A stretch of 64,000 bases of DNA, from the NCBI GenBank assembly GCA_963682055.1, contig OY821743.1, positions 36,070,702 to 36,134,701 of the forward strand, given 5' to 3'. The first letter of the stretch is position 1. The number at the start of each line of letters is the position of its first letter. Origin of the DNA: Primula veris. Its lineage: Eukaryota; Streptophyta; Magnoliopsida; Ericales; Primulaceae. Of the stretch, positions 49,030 to 61,166 are shown in pieces. The notes under the pieces were generated by a model. The model saw only the letters and a list, made by a program, of their open reading frames with translations. It searched no databases and was not told the DNA's origin. Position numbers and translations under genes: made by a program.

Positions 49030-49975
49030 CTACATGGGATCCAAAACATGATGAGAATGACATTTTTTATAATCTAGGCTGAAGAAGCCAGAGTTCTCAT
49101 CGGCTCCCCAACATCGATATGGCGTTACGTCTTAATTAATATAGTATTCACTGGTGAAATATATAGAATATTCGATCGGCATCCAGGAAATTATGCAGTA
49201 GAGACAGAAACCGCTCGGTTGCCACCAATATGGTCGATTTCAACCTATATTGCATGAGATTCTTTCTCATTTACAAACTTGAATATCGTAAAATCTTTTG
49301 TTATTGAGCATTCGGCGCCTATGTCCCCAGTTTCATCAAGTTCCCAAAACCACTGAATCAATAATAATTCTCCTCGTAATTCAACAAGATAATTAACTTG
49401 GAACTCGGACGACTCTTTTATAATAGTTTTTCTAGACCTAGTATCGAAGTCTACTTGCACCAATTTACCGTAAAAAGTGACTCCGTATATTTTGGATTTA
49501 TAATAAACTACATTGCCGAAACCACAGGGACCATGATCACTGTTAATGAATTTCCAGTGCTGATCACTGGATCTGTAAACAACCAATTTACACAAACTAC
49601 TATATATTATAGCAACTGAATAATCATTGGGGCTCGCCTAGAGATCTGCTGTTAAGATCCCCTTAATCAAGTAATAGTCTAAAGCTATAGCGTGATCACA
49701 ATTAACTTCGTCACCGTCTTTGAAACTTAGGGGAGTTATGTGGTCATTGTTTAATTAACGGGTTTAAAAGGGTCATTACTTCCCGCTCTTCCATACAAAA
49801 TAAACATCCATGAGAAGATCCAATGAACCGATTTCAATGAGGCGATATATATACTAGTTGAAAATTACATGTTATTCCATCCGAAACACTATATAAACCA
49901 AATCTCATGTCATCATTTATCTTCTTCGGTCTTGATCATTACCAACGGAAGTTTATTGCAAGATGCCTTAAGAAG
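49030..49975 (-). pseudogene. Decayed F-box protein gene, DUF295/KIB beta-propeller region
   Basis: Minus-strand translation in pieces gives family segments in the right order: GSSHG near the start (about 49820), LLNPL (about 49760), FKDGDEVNCDHAIALDYY (about 49720-49670), SPNDYSVAIIYSS, FGNVVYYKSKIYGV (about 49500), VEIDHIGGNRAV (about 49230), FPGCRSN and the C-terminal GFFSLDY with HHVLDP. Breaks: an in-frame TGA after LLNPLIKQ, a frameshift before FKDGDE, a TAG after LTADL, a frame change between FVNEKE and VEIDHI, and a TAA before FPGCR. The longest open piece is 49245-49595. The N-terminal F-box was not found. Plant genomes hold many such dead copies. Confidence 0.8.
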
Positions 49976-52305
49976 GTCCAGACTTTGCCTGTGACTACTA
50001 GTCCTCAAGAGGGCAATCAAACACCATTGTGGGCAAACACCACAAAAAACGTAAATAGTCTAGGTTAATTTATTAGGTGTTGACCGGCCCGAAGCCGATT
50101 AAGAATAAGAAACATCATGACCATGACTATGACTTTTTGTGCATTTATATAGTTATAGAGTGCTTCCTAAAAGGTTATTATCATACGTTTAACGACCTAA
50201 AAAAAAGTACTTATCACGAGTTATAAGTGTTGGTAATTAACATAATTTTTCTATTCCCCTGGGGATTCTACATTTATACATATGAGGAGTAATATGGAAC
50301 TAGGTCAAGACACTCGAGTATCGCCGCGCCTATTTTGATTTTGAAAAGATTCATAAACAATCTACGGCGCCACTCTTATAAAGTTTTAGATGGATGTATA
50401 GACTGCTTCTCTCACAAACGAACTGAAATTTTTATTTCATCACATATTAATTTAATGATATTAGATGAATGTATAGACGATCTTAAAAAAAAAAGGTATT
50501 AACGAGTAGCAATAGCTAGCTAGTATATATTGGTTAACATATTTTTTCTTTTCTCTGGGGATTCTACATTGATATGAGTAGTGATTTGGAAATAGGTGAA
50601 GACACTGTGAGTCAAATCGCGTTTATTTTGATTTTGGAAAAGATTCGTAAGCAATTTTTTTTAATCAATAAAGTAACCGGTTTATCATTAATGAAAATAA
50701 CAATCATATAAGTATCATTGTATTTGGAAGTGTTTCAAAAGACTCAGAAACCGACAAATACAGATAGTACAAACCTACAAGGAAACACTGAGATGTCAAA
50801 TTACTAATATCATACTATACAATTTAAATTAGATACAACAAACACATTAATCATAGTAGACTCACGACATACTCTAATAAAGACGGTGGACCTAATATGT
50901 AACATGTATAAACCAGTCTCGTCAATGAGAGAAAAATCTGCTCATGCCCTCTAAAGCATGAACTGTCAAAACAAGATATGTGTCCAACCATCAGGCTCAT
51001 AAAGATCCAGGCATCAACTTCTATAGCATAACCAAAATCAATCACAATCCATCGTAACAGAATACCGTACGCGTTAAACAAAATCTATAATCAACTCTAG
51101 ATTTCTAAAATTAGAGCAACCAACAGACTCAGTAAAATAAACCAACTCACATGCGACATGAAAAGTCACATGTCCCAGTCTCTATAACATAGCCAAAATC
51201 AGTATAATTCAATCTTGAAATTCAATGTTGTATCGAAGTCCGCGCTAAACAGAGTCTACACTTCAAGTCTAGTGAGCAGTTTTGCAAGTTAATTTTGCAC
51301 TGTACTATATGTTAGGATATATTCTTCCATCCATATATAGTTTGGACCTAAGTTTTTTTGTTATATGTAGTCATTTTTTTTATAAAATATAATGAGTTGT
51401 ATAGATAGATAATAGATTTGGCGAGTTTCAATTATTAATTAGGAATTATTTACTGGTGTGATAATGACCAAAACATACAATTAACCAAACACATTATCAA
51501 AACATACAACTAAAATTTTATTTCCAAAATATACAAACATACAATTACACATATTTATTAAAGTTATATGCTACTATGTTTTGGGAATAAAAGTTTTATT
51601 TTTTAATTTTTTATAATTAGACTTGAAAAGTACTATATTTTATTAATTTTTCGTATTATATTTCATCTATTTATCATCCAATCAAATGTATTTTATTATT
51701 TTGTACGATTTCCCGTCCATCACAAGGCCCAACCCTATTGCTTTAAAATTATGTAGGGACCAAGTTGTCTTTTGTTAATAACCGCCCATAACTCTTTTTT
51801 AAAAAATAATAATAATTCAAAGCTTTCGGTATCCAAACTCAATTTTATATTTGCTTTTCCTTTGAAATTAAACTAAAAAATATCTTCCTTTTTTTTAAAT
51901 AATCAGAAATACTCCTTTAAAGTAAACCTGTTTCGCATGCGTCAAGTTCTTATCATTTCAAAAACAGCACTAAAGACGATAGAGAACAACACCGTTGGCA
52001 TTTCAAGATTTATTCGGTTTACTACTATCACAATCAAGAATTGTCGAAATTCACTCATTCTCTTGCAGGTGGAGGACAGAAACCAAATTTATAAACCACT
52101 GAGAAAAATGAGAATTTACTGATTTTACAACGAAACTCTAGTTTTGAGTCGAGTTCCATGAATTGTGTACAAGTCGGTTCCTAACGCTTCAAAACATATA
52201 AGATTTTAACTAAACAAATACTTCAACTCGATTGCGCAATAAACATTCAATAAATGTAATGATCCAAAAATTTGTCCCTGATAATTACAATTAAACAAAA
52301 ATCTA
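49976..52305. other. Intergenic region with local duplications
   Basis: The segment around 50200-50345 (GGGGATTCTACATTTATAC, then TATTTTGATTTTGAAAAGA) is repeated in diverged form around 50490-50665. A further block at 50400-50490 (CTCACAAACGAACTGAAAT) matches 48855-48960 on the other side of the pseudogene. The rest is AT-rich and unassigned. The right end holds the cyclin T 3' UTR. Confidence 0.55.
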
Positions 52306-55300
52306 TCATAGCTTAATCTTCTTACTCACCTCAATCATATCAAGCTCAATACCGTTTTCGAGCTCCATCTCTATCCAAGCTTCACTATCTAACTCATCAC
52401 TGGTCGCTTTAACCATCTTCTTATTTACACTTCTACCCTCTCGCGTTCTCTTCATAGCCTCTCTAATCTTTTTTACATCTATCTTACTATTTCTTACTTC
52501 AACGACGGGATGAGAATCCCCTGGTTTAGGCTCACCATCGACATCCTCAACTGTGCTACTTGCACTACCACAATCGCTAATACTCGTCGGAGCAGATCTG
52601 TCGATCCTTTGATCTTCCACCGTTGGTCCAGGGTCCACATGATTCGAGCCATCCAGAATACATGACCGAGTGCTGTTGGATGTTTCTACAATTTGCTGAC
52701 TAATTTTTGAACTACAGTTTGTTATTAACTGTGGAAAGTTATCGGGGGTTGATTTCCGAACCAATGATTTAGATTCAACCAGCTTAGCTGGTACAAGTGG
52801 AGTAGCTCGTTTTCGTTTCTTGTCCAAATAACGACGCATATCTATGATAACCTCTGTGCACAAAATTAAGAAGAAAGCTTAGGGAATAATCGCCAAATTA
52901 TAAAAATTGACACATGAGCACAGTTTTAAAACGGGGTGAAGTTGCATTTGAAATTCTGATGTTGTACATCAACATTCATATAATACCAATTAGTTACCAA
53001 ACGAACATTTTGTAATTGTTTTTTGCTTTTGTACACTACAAAAAATTCATAATTGAAATAAAAAAAATAATATTTTTGATAAATAGTGTACCAGATATCT
53101 GTTGACTCCATAACAATCGAGTCCCATCCCTGTGATTTTTTTTTATAGATTTGGTACAACTACGTGTACTAAATCGTTGATAAATATACATGGCTAGTTT
53201 ACTAATTGCTACTTTTTCGTAGGTTGGTAAAAAAGCAAAATCTGATTAACTTAACGGAACAATAATGAAATTAACCCATGTCAAATGAATATGAAGTTTA
53301 TGAAAACAATAAGAAAAGACTTTAAAATAATGAAAGAGGTATTCACGAACCATCCAACTGCCTTGGGGCGACGTCAAATTGCATCCACCAGACCTTTCCC
53401 ATATCCATAGGCAATTCTATATTTAGATCTTTAGCCGCAAGAAACATCGACCCAGCAGCAATATAATGGGGTTTATATTGCAAACACAGTGTGGTATGAA
53501 GCCTGCTCGGTCCCAGTCATCATAACAAGTCACTATGGCAAGAAACCTCCAGAAACATATTCGTACATATGGTTTACATATAAAAGAGATATGTTCTTCT
53601 TTTACTGTTTTGTACATCAATCTACTAACATCTTTCACTTTTGTACGAAACTACCATTTTTTTTAATTACAACACTAACCAAGACTTTAGTTTCTATAAA
53701 GTACACTTACGTTAATTTTTACAAGGAAAAAGTGACGTGACTTGGTGTATTATTACATTTGGGTTTTATGGAATTTTGTTGGCCGCTATCTGGTGTTTAA
53801 CAACAAAAATAATAAGAGAATAACAATTTGGTGGTAATTTTGAATTATACTTGATGCAAAGGAAATTACTCGGAAAAAAAGGAATTCAGAACTGGAAAAT
53901 AGTAGATTACAGCTAGATTTCAAAAGCACTCACCAATCGTTCACATAGTTCCACCCAACTGTGTAAAGGTTCTTATTTAAGAGTTCGAGTCTCTTTAGAG
54001 CTGCTACAAGAGGTTTATAAGGGAGTTCGATATTCATATCATACGCGATAGTCGTTAGTAAAATCCTTTCCCCCATTAATATTAATTGCTTCTGCTTCTC
54101 ATACACATCCTGCATGAAATAATATAACACTTAAACATAAGATCTGCAATTGAAAAGGATGACATGCAATAAGCAAAGAACTGTAGTCGGCTCGTTTGGT
54201 CGTATTTTACTAGTAAATGGTAAAGTTTATCTTTTGGCTGGAGGCCAAAAAGTGTACTTTTAAGTATTATCAAAAGTTTGTTTCGTAATAAATAAAATAA
54301 AAAGGTCTACATTTTGCATTGGAGTACTAAGGTGGTTGATAGAAGTGAAACAAATATGAAAATGTACTTTCACAAACAAAATAGTTTAGATCAAGATGGT
54401 TATGAAAAGAAACCTTTTTTCCCTCGAAAGTATAAGTAAGTATACCTGTACTTGTTGCAATAAAAACACATTTTACTTAAATTAAAACTTTTGTATCGCC
54501 AATCAAGTCCATTATATGTATATACCTTTCGTTTAATTCTTTCTAGAGCAGAAGGATCCCATTTGTACACTAATTTATAAGCCAAAACAGTGACATCACA
54601 TAACCAAGAAGGAGTTTCCTCAGTTTTGCAAGCAAGAAATATGCACGTGGTGGCTACAGTCTGCAAAAGAATGTGAAAACCAAGTGAGTTATTTAAATAA
54701 ATACCATTGAATAAACGTATCCCCTCTGTTTGACACTCAAAACTAAAAACATTTGGCATTGAATAATACTCGCCATCTTGTATATTCTTAATGTGCAAGA
54801 ACTATACCTCTCTCAATTTGTATACCAAGATTTACCCAACAAAAATGTCTTTCACTCTAAATTTTGTACTCGTGTGTACCCATAAGAGATTGAGGAAAAT
54901 TGACAGGGCATGTACCTGCCAATCATTCTTCGCATGAGACTGTCTCATGTAAAACCGATGACATAACATCATTGCACATGCAATTGTGACCTGAGGCCTG
55001 AAAAGAGTTTAGCAACTAATCATCATGCAGCAATAATGTCTTAGAAAACTAAATGATTCCCATGAAAATAAACTTTTTGTGTTCTCAACTTGAAATAGAC
55101 CCAATCCTTCACACACAAAAACTGTCATCATTGGTCTTTCTGGTTGCAGCTTTGAAGCAAATGAACTAAAAAAAATTATTTTGCGAATAAAGTTGGGTTC
55201 ATCCCAACTTACAACTTCTGATTAGTTGAGGCTAAAAAGAAGAAAACTTAAACTTTAAAGCTTATCAACTAAATGCAGACAAAATTTGAAACAAAACCCA

Positions 55301-55768
55301 AAAGGTTGAACTTAAAAAGCTGCGACCAAACCAAGGCATATCCAAACATAAAAATTCACGTCACATTGTGTTCTAGTTTGGTGGAAGCTTTTAATGAAAC
55401 AGACTGAATCTTTTTCAGTTCTAGAAGAAAGGCGGGTTTATCCACTTTTGGAATTGATCAACTAAATGCACTCTAGCTTTTAAAAGGACAAAAAAACAAA
55501 ATTGCACCCAGCTTTAAAAAAACCCAAATAGAACCAATTTATCAGTTACTTACACTTTAAGCTGCATTCCTAGCTCTTGAATAAATGAGCAATAAAGTTT
55601 CCGCAAACCGGACTCGGTCTTGATATCAATCCCATCCTTTCTTGAAGGGGAATAATATTCTAATTCTTGTCTGCTAAAATACCAATGGCTTCTAGAATAC
55701 TGAATCTCTATAGACATGTCTTCACTTTTTGAATCTTGTGAAGGATAACCAGGCAGTTGTACTGCCAT
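52306..55768 (-). CDS. CYCT1: Cyclin T (CYCT1-type), CDK9/CDKC partner
   Basis: Six coding exons in transcription order: 55768-55554, 54997-54916, 54660-54526, 54109-53934, 53502-53351, 52853-52306. Phases fit and give 435 aa. The first cyclin box starts near residue 30 ([10 protein letters not shown]) and includes [16 protein letters not shown] (73-88) and [10 protein letters not shown] (107-116). The second covers [15 protein letters not shown] to [17 protein letters not shown]. The tail has a basic KKRKR (265-269), a Ser/Thr-rich linker and the plant cyclin T ending [16 protein letters not shown]. Family role: activates CDKC/CDK9 kinases that phosphorylate the RNA polymerase II CTD, in the nucleus. 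The ATG context AACCATGG is strong. Intron 1 carries two MITEs. The paralogue number within CYCT1 cannot be assigned. Confidence 0.94.
55131..55338. mobile_element. MITE of the GTTTGGTTGCAGC family in cyclin T intron 1
   Basis: Left end TTTCTGGTTGCAGCTTTGAA, right end the inverse of GGTTTGGTCGCAGCTTTTTA. Boundaries approximate, no coding capacity. Confidence 0.6.
55369..55533. mobile_element. Second MITE of the family in cyclin T intron 1
   Basis: Left end TGTTCTAGTTTGGTGGAAGC, right end the inverse of GGTTCTATTTGGGTTTTTTT followed by AAAGCT. Adjacent to the preceding copy and more diverged. Confidence 0.45.
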
Positions 55769-58690
55769 GGTTCCCTCTTCCCAATTTCCACAGAAAAGAA
55801 AACGCTTTTTTAGGGAGATAATCTAGCTTTAGATCGTAGCTTGGTACTCACCAGATAAGCAAATACAACCTGCAAAAGAACAATGAAACTAGAAATCATA
55901 AATCTCAATAGCTGGCTATGATGATTGCAATTTTCAGATCACCATACCATACTGGACATAAATATATATGATGTCCGCGAAAGATACGATTTAAAAAAAA
56001 GGCCTTAATAAGACCAAAAGCACTGATTATCCAGATATATAAAGTATCATTTTAAAAGAGCTGTTGCCTGTTTAAGTACCATACTGCAACTTTTAAACAA
56101 ATCAATCATCTTATTTGGGACTGAGATTGGAATCCTCCATCTTTTGTTACTGCTTTGAAGGCTAATATTCACATCAATCCTATACATACATTTATGAAGG
56201 CGAGAAATACAATTTAAATAAAATCGTATTATTGAGATAAAAAAACACTGATGAGTGATGATAGACGTTATATTCAGAGCCAAAGTTAACAGGACTGTTT
56301 GGGTGCAAGCCTGCAACTTTGCAAGCAAATCAATTGGCTTATTTAGCACTGAGATTGGATTCCTCTATCTTTAAACTATTAGCCTTTTAGCCTAATAATA
56401 ATAAAACTTAGCTTTAAGCTGGCTAAAATAATGTTGTGCAGCTTATAAGAAAAGCAAACAATCTAAACATACAACTCCATTGGTTCCAGTGCATTCACTC
56501 TTTTTTTCCAACCCAATGTTTTGATCTCAATTCGTCAATTCTTATCATGAGTTACCCTCAGATTAATGGTAGAAAAAAGAATTCTTTGTTTCGATTCTGC
56601 GAAACACTCATCAGTCACCACCTATTCAGAATTGCTCAATTACAAGAGTTATACAAATAGTTACATGTACATGTGTATAAATAAATAAAAATATACATGA
56701 GCAAAGCTTTAGTAAAATCTGCAACACATATATTTATATTTAAAATAAACTGTTTAAAAATTCAAAACTTTACAGAATTTAAAATAATTTCACCCCATTA
56801 CTATATTACTACATGACAAACACAGATACCATAATTTCAAAAGTAACAATTAATCAAAAGAACAAAAACCCAATTAAAAGAAACTAAACAACTTATATAC
56901 CCTAATTCCATAGTACCATAATTCACCCAAAAAAAAAAACGAATCTTTATTCAATACACAACAGAAGCTGAAAAAAAAGATAAATACAATTAAATCATGG
57001 AATAAAAAACTGAACTTCAAAACTAAAAAACTTCAATGCCCAAATTGAATAATACCATAATTCACTCAAAAAAAATGAACTTTTATTCAAAACTGATCAG
57101 GGGATGAAAAAAAGGATAAATACAATTAATTCATACAATAAAAAACTGAACTTCAAAACTAAAAAACCTTCAACACACTAATTCAATAATACATTAATTC
57201 ACCGAAAAAGAATTGAATATTTATTCAACATTGATAAGGGGTTGAAAAAAACGATATATACAACCAAATCATAGAATAAAAAACTGAAATATGAATTTAA
57301 AAGGTAAAGAAAATACCTAAAGAGAAATCAAGTTGTAGAAATTATTGGAAATCCCTAATCAAAAAATAAGAACAAAATAATTTATTTAATTATTTATTTG
57401 GTACTAAGAAAGAATATAAAATAATGTTGACTTTGTATGTCTTTTTTCTATAATTAACCAAATTGGGTCGGTGGTTTTGTCACGTGACCTTTTTTAGCAC
57501 GTTACTTTATTTTATTACTCCAAAAAACCCTAAAAACATTATGGCTTTTTTTGTGAATTTTTAAGCCAAATCTACCTTTGTTTGTATTTTATTAGGAAAA
57601 TTTCCACTTCAAGATATAGAATATTAAGTTTTTTAGTGGATACTTTTTTGTTAGGTAATATTAAAATAACAAATTTTGATAGTATTCTTGTTTTAAGTAT
57701 GTTAGATGTAATAGAATATAAAGTCTAACTCACGGTTATTGGAAGTTAAACAAAAAAGACAACGATTTTTTAATGGGAAAATGTTATGCGCGATAACTAT
57801 CATGTTAAAGATGTTAATCTGATGAGTTCTTAGAAAACAACTCTGATTAATCTCTGATTAATGGGATGTACATATGATCCATTAATCTCAGAAAACATCT
57901 CTAATTTCCCCATTAAATTAAGAAATATTTTAAAATTTGAAGAGAAAGGTTTTCCTTATATTCGATTAAGAAATGAAGAAGAAGACTGAGAGCCTGTGAC
58001 TCTCTCGCTCTCTTTCAAAGAACAAAGAAGGAAATAGTCTGAACCGACAAAAGCAGTTGACCAGATGAAGAGGTGGCCATTTGGTTAATATCAAGATTGC
58101 TCCCTCAACTTTGAAGTGCAATATAATTTAGTTCCTCAATTTTAGAATTTTCATTTTATCTCTGCAAGTTCTAGTTTTAATTTATCAAGTACTGTAATTT
58201 TTAAGAACTTTTCAATTGTTACTCTGTTCTGTTTTGTGGGGTTTTTCACCCGCTTTTTTTAATAATAAATAAAGGAGTGGGTTTTCCCCACCATTAATAA
58301 AAAATAAAAATAAAAGTTCTTAGAACTAGGAAAATGTGTATGTTCGCTAATTTATTATTGAATTGTCTTTACAAAGACATTTATTTTATCTTGTTATTTC
58401 CTATAAATCTAAATTATACTACATTTATTTTTCAACACTTTCCAAAATATCAAATTTTTGTTTAACATTGTCATGTTAGTTAGTTATCTTTTTTAAATAA
58501 GGCAACAAGGTTAATCTTATTTTAAAAAAAGTAAATAAAAATATGGTCTGATACCTCGATGGAAGATCTGTTAGAATCGTTGTATTGGAATGAACATTGA
58601 TCGTCGTTGTTGAGAGAGAGTATGTCTGTAATAATATGTGTGTATGTATTAGGGTTTCCAAACTTTATTTCGACGTTTTATATTTAAATA
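55769..58690 (-). other. Cyclin T leader, promoter side and unassigned sequence
   Basis: TTTTGCAG at 55871 is a plausible leader acceptor with no ATG between it and the start codon. Two candidate upstream exons end in donors: TTTCTCTTTAG/GTATTTTC at 57317 and CCATCGAG/GTATCAG at 58553; the sequence cannot decide between them. A further MITE-like pair lies at 56288-56463 (GGACTGTTTGGGTGCAAGC and the inverse of GATTGTTTGCTTTTC). Near-copies of a block with AAAAACTGAACTTCAAAAC recur at about 57005 and 57135, a local degenerate repeat. A CACGTG lies at 57481-57486. Confidence 0.4.
58553..58690 (-). promoter_or_regulatory. Candidate promoter and non-coding first exon on the minus strand
   Basis: On the minus strand AAATATAAAACG (about 58680) looks like a TATA box, followed by GGAAACCCTAATAC (telo-box), a CT-rich leader and a donor GAG/GTATCAG at 58553. 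Whether it belongs to cyclin T, about 2.8 kb downstream, or to nothing is unknown. Confidence 0.3.
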
Positions 58691-59533
58691 ACCTTAGTCG
58701 TTAGATTGATTAGGCATAGAGAGATAATAACAGTTGAATCAAATAGAACGGACGCTATATAAATGAAGACACGTGTATTACATCAACGATTATCGTTATT
58801 GTAGTTAATTAATTGCACAAACCACCCAACGGTTTATACTTTATTTCAAATTGGTATTTATATGTATAAAAAGTGTGTAACTAAGGCATTATGAATATTT
58901 GTGTAAATTGATATATATTTCGATTTCGACTGAAATTCAGTTTGTTTTTATTAGATTTCAGTAAGATATATCATTATACTCATCAAAATATATCTATATG
59001 AGTTGTATCTCAAGACATAGAAATATACGTTTTTATGTAACGCAGCTTATGTAATTAATCATTTTGTAGCATTTAAATGAAAATGGAAATCAGGATGAAT
59101 TTAGCGCAAATACACGTAAATTAATGTAGAATATTGTTTTTTCTTTCTAGATCCAACCGAATTTTCAGGATTATTAATGTAGTTTTAAGGGACAATTTGT
59201 ATTTTATATATAAATACATCAAAAACCTAATTTGACGAATCCTTGTAAATTGACTTCTCCATTGGATGGGCATACGTGACAGTTTTTGTAAAAAACTTAA
59301 TAAATTAGTTTCCAAAAAAACAAAAATTCAAATAAAACTAAAATAGTACTACAAATAATAAAAAAAAAAAAATAGAACCATCTAAAGCTTATCCAAACCC
59401 ATACTTTAAGTATAAGAAAAGGTACAAAATAAAAACATGTACATATCTTGACTTATTTGGACAGAATCTACATTAAATCCTATGCCATAAGAATATACTA
59501 AGAAATATAATGAATTCCATTTAAAACTATTTA
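58691..59533. other. Unassigned AT-rich intergenic sequence
   Basis: No gene or repeat was recognised, apart from the left copy of the 8-bp target duplication ACTATTTA at 59526-59533. Confidence 0.5.
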
Positions 59534-60809
59534 GGATAAAATGCAAATAACCCCCTGAAACTATTTATCATTTTCTAATAACCCCCATATACTATCACTT
59601 CTTGCAATTATCCCCTATAAACTATCAAACTTTTGCAATTTACTTCCAGTGCCATTTTGTAAATGATATAACTTTATGCTCGATGATTCGTTTTGGTTTG
59701 TTTTTCATTTATTATAATAATTTATTCAATATTCGTGCATATCAAGTATTTTTTTATCAATAAAATAATATTTGTTTAATATAAATCCTGATGGTTTTTT
59801 TACGATATTCTTAAATAACCCCCTGAAACTATTTCTCATTTTCTAATAACCCCTATATACCATCACTTCTTGCAATTATCCCCTATAAACTATCAAACTT
59901 TTGCAATTGATTTCCGGTGCCATTTTGTAAATGATATAAGTTTATGCTCGATGATTCGTTTTGGTTGGTTTTTCATTTATTATAATAATTTATTCAATAT
60001 TCGTGCCTATTAAGTATTTTTTTATCAATAAAATAATATTTGTTTAATATAAATCCTGATGGTTTTTTTACGATATTCTTAAATAACCCCCTGAAACTAT
60101 TTCTCATTTTCTAATAACCCCTATATACCATCACTTCTTGCAATTATCCCCTATAAACTATCAAACTTTTGCAATTGATTTCCGGTGCCATTTTGTAAAT
60201 GATATAAGTTTATGCTCGATGATTCGTTTTGGTTGGTTTTTCATTTATTATAATAATTTATTCAATATTCGTGCATATCAAGTATTTTTTTATCAATAAA
60301 ATAATATTTGTTTAATATAAATCCTGATGGTTTTTTTACGATATTCTTAAATAACCCCCTGAAACTATTTCTCATTTTCTAATAACCCCTATATACCATC
60401 ACTTCTTGCAATTATCCCCTATAAACTATCAAACTTTTGCAATTGATTTCCGGTGCCATTTTGTAAATGATATAAGTTTATGCTCGATGATTCGTTTTGG
60501 TTGGTTTTTCATTTATTATAATAATTTATTCAATATTCGTGCCTATTAAGTATTTTTTTATCAATAAAATAATATTTGTTTAATATAAATCCTGATGGTT
60601 TTTTTAACATATTCTCATATTAACTCATGTGAATTGAAAAACTACACATATGAAACAAATAATTTTGTAAAACAAACAAGTGAATAACAATGTAATTTCA
60701 TTTTGAAAATGAATTTGGGGGGTTTATTGCAAAAGTTTAATAGTCGGTGGGGGGTTAGTTGCAGTAAATGTAATTAATAGTTTTGGAGGGTTATTTGCAT
60801 TTTAACCCA
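59534..60809. mobile_element. hAT-like non-autonomous element with an internal tandem array
   Basis: Ends GGATAAAATGCAAATAACCC and the inverse of GGTTAAAATGCAAATAACCC. The 8-bp direct repeat ACTATTTA stands on both sides (59526-59533 and 60810-60817), the size expected for hAT insertions. Inside are four tandem units of 268 bp (CCCCCTGAAACTATTT at 59551, 59819, 60087, 60355). Units 2 to 4 are nearly identical; unit 1 is slightly diverged. The right part reads back toward the left end (TTGCAATAAACCCCC-like). No transposase. Confidence 0.85.
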
Positions 60810-60940
60810 ACTATTTATTCACACAATAGTACAAATACCCATTAAAAAACAAACTATAATATCACCAAAAATACCAAAAACATTTAAAAATAACAAAATA
60901 TCTATCTATCTTTGGTTCATTATCACTCTCAGGAACATTT

Positions 60941-60967
60941 AATATATATATATATATATATATATAT
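60941..60967. repeat. TA dinucleotide microsatellite
   Basis: About 13 TA units. Confidence 0.88.
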
Positions 60968-61131
60968 TTAAAAGAAAACTGACTAAGCGTGAGACTCACT
61001 CCTTTCTTATCCAATTATAGTGAAATTTGGGCTATTAAATGGTTAAATTGGTAAATTAATGGTAATTCTATTTTGGGTTTGCAGATAATTGGAGTTTAAT
61101 TGTTTTTTTCAAGGATTTGGAGAAAGGTAAT

Positions 61132-61132
<1 letters not shown>

Positions 61133-61163
<31 letters not shown>
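61133..61163. repeat. TA dinucleotide microsatellite
   Basis: About 15 TA units, directly after GGAGAAAGGTAATTGA, which resembles a splice donor. Confidence 0.88.

Positions 61164-61164
<1 letters not shown>

Positions 61165-61166
<2 letters not shown>

Noticed and set aside
58476..58661. 61-codon minus-strand ORF
   Set aside because: It begins at a non-ATG codon and crosses a likely splice donor; low-complexity Thr/Ile/Leu content.
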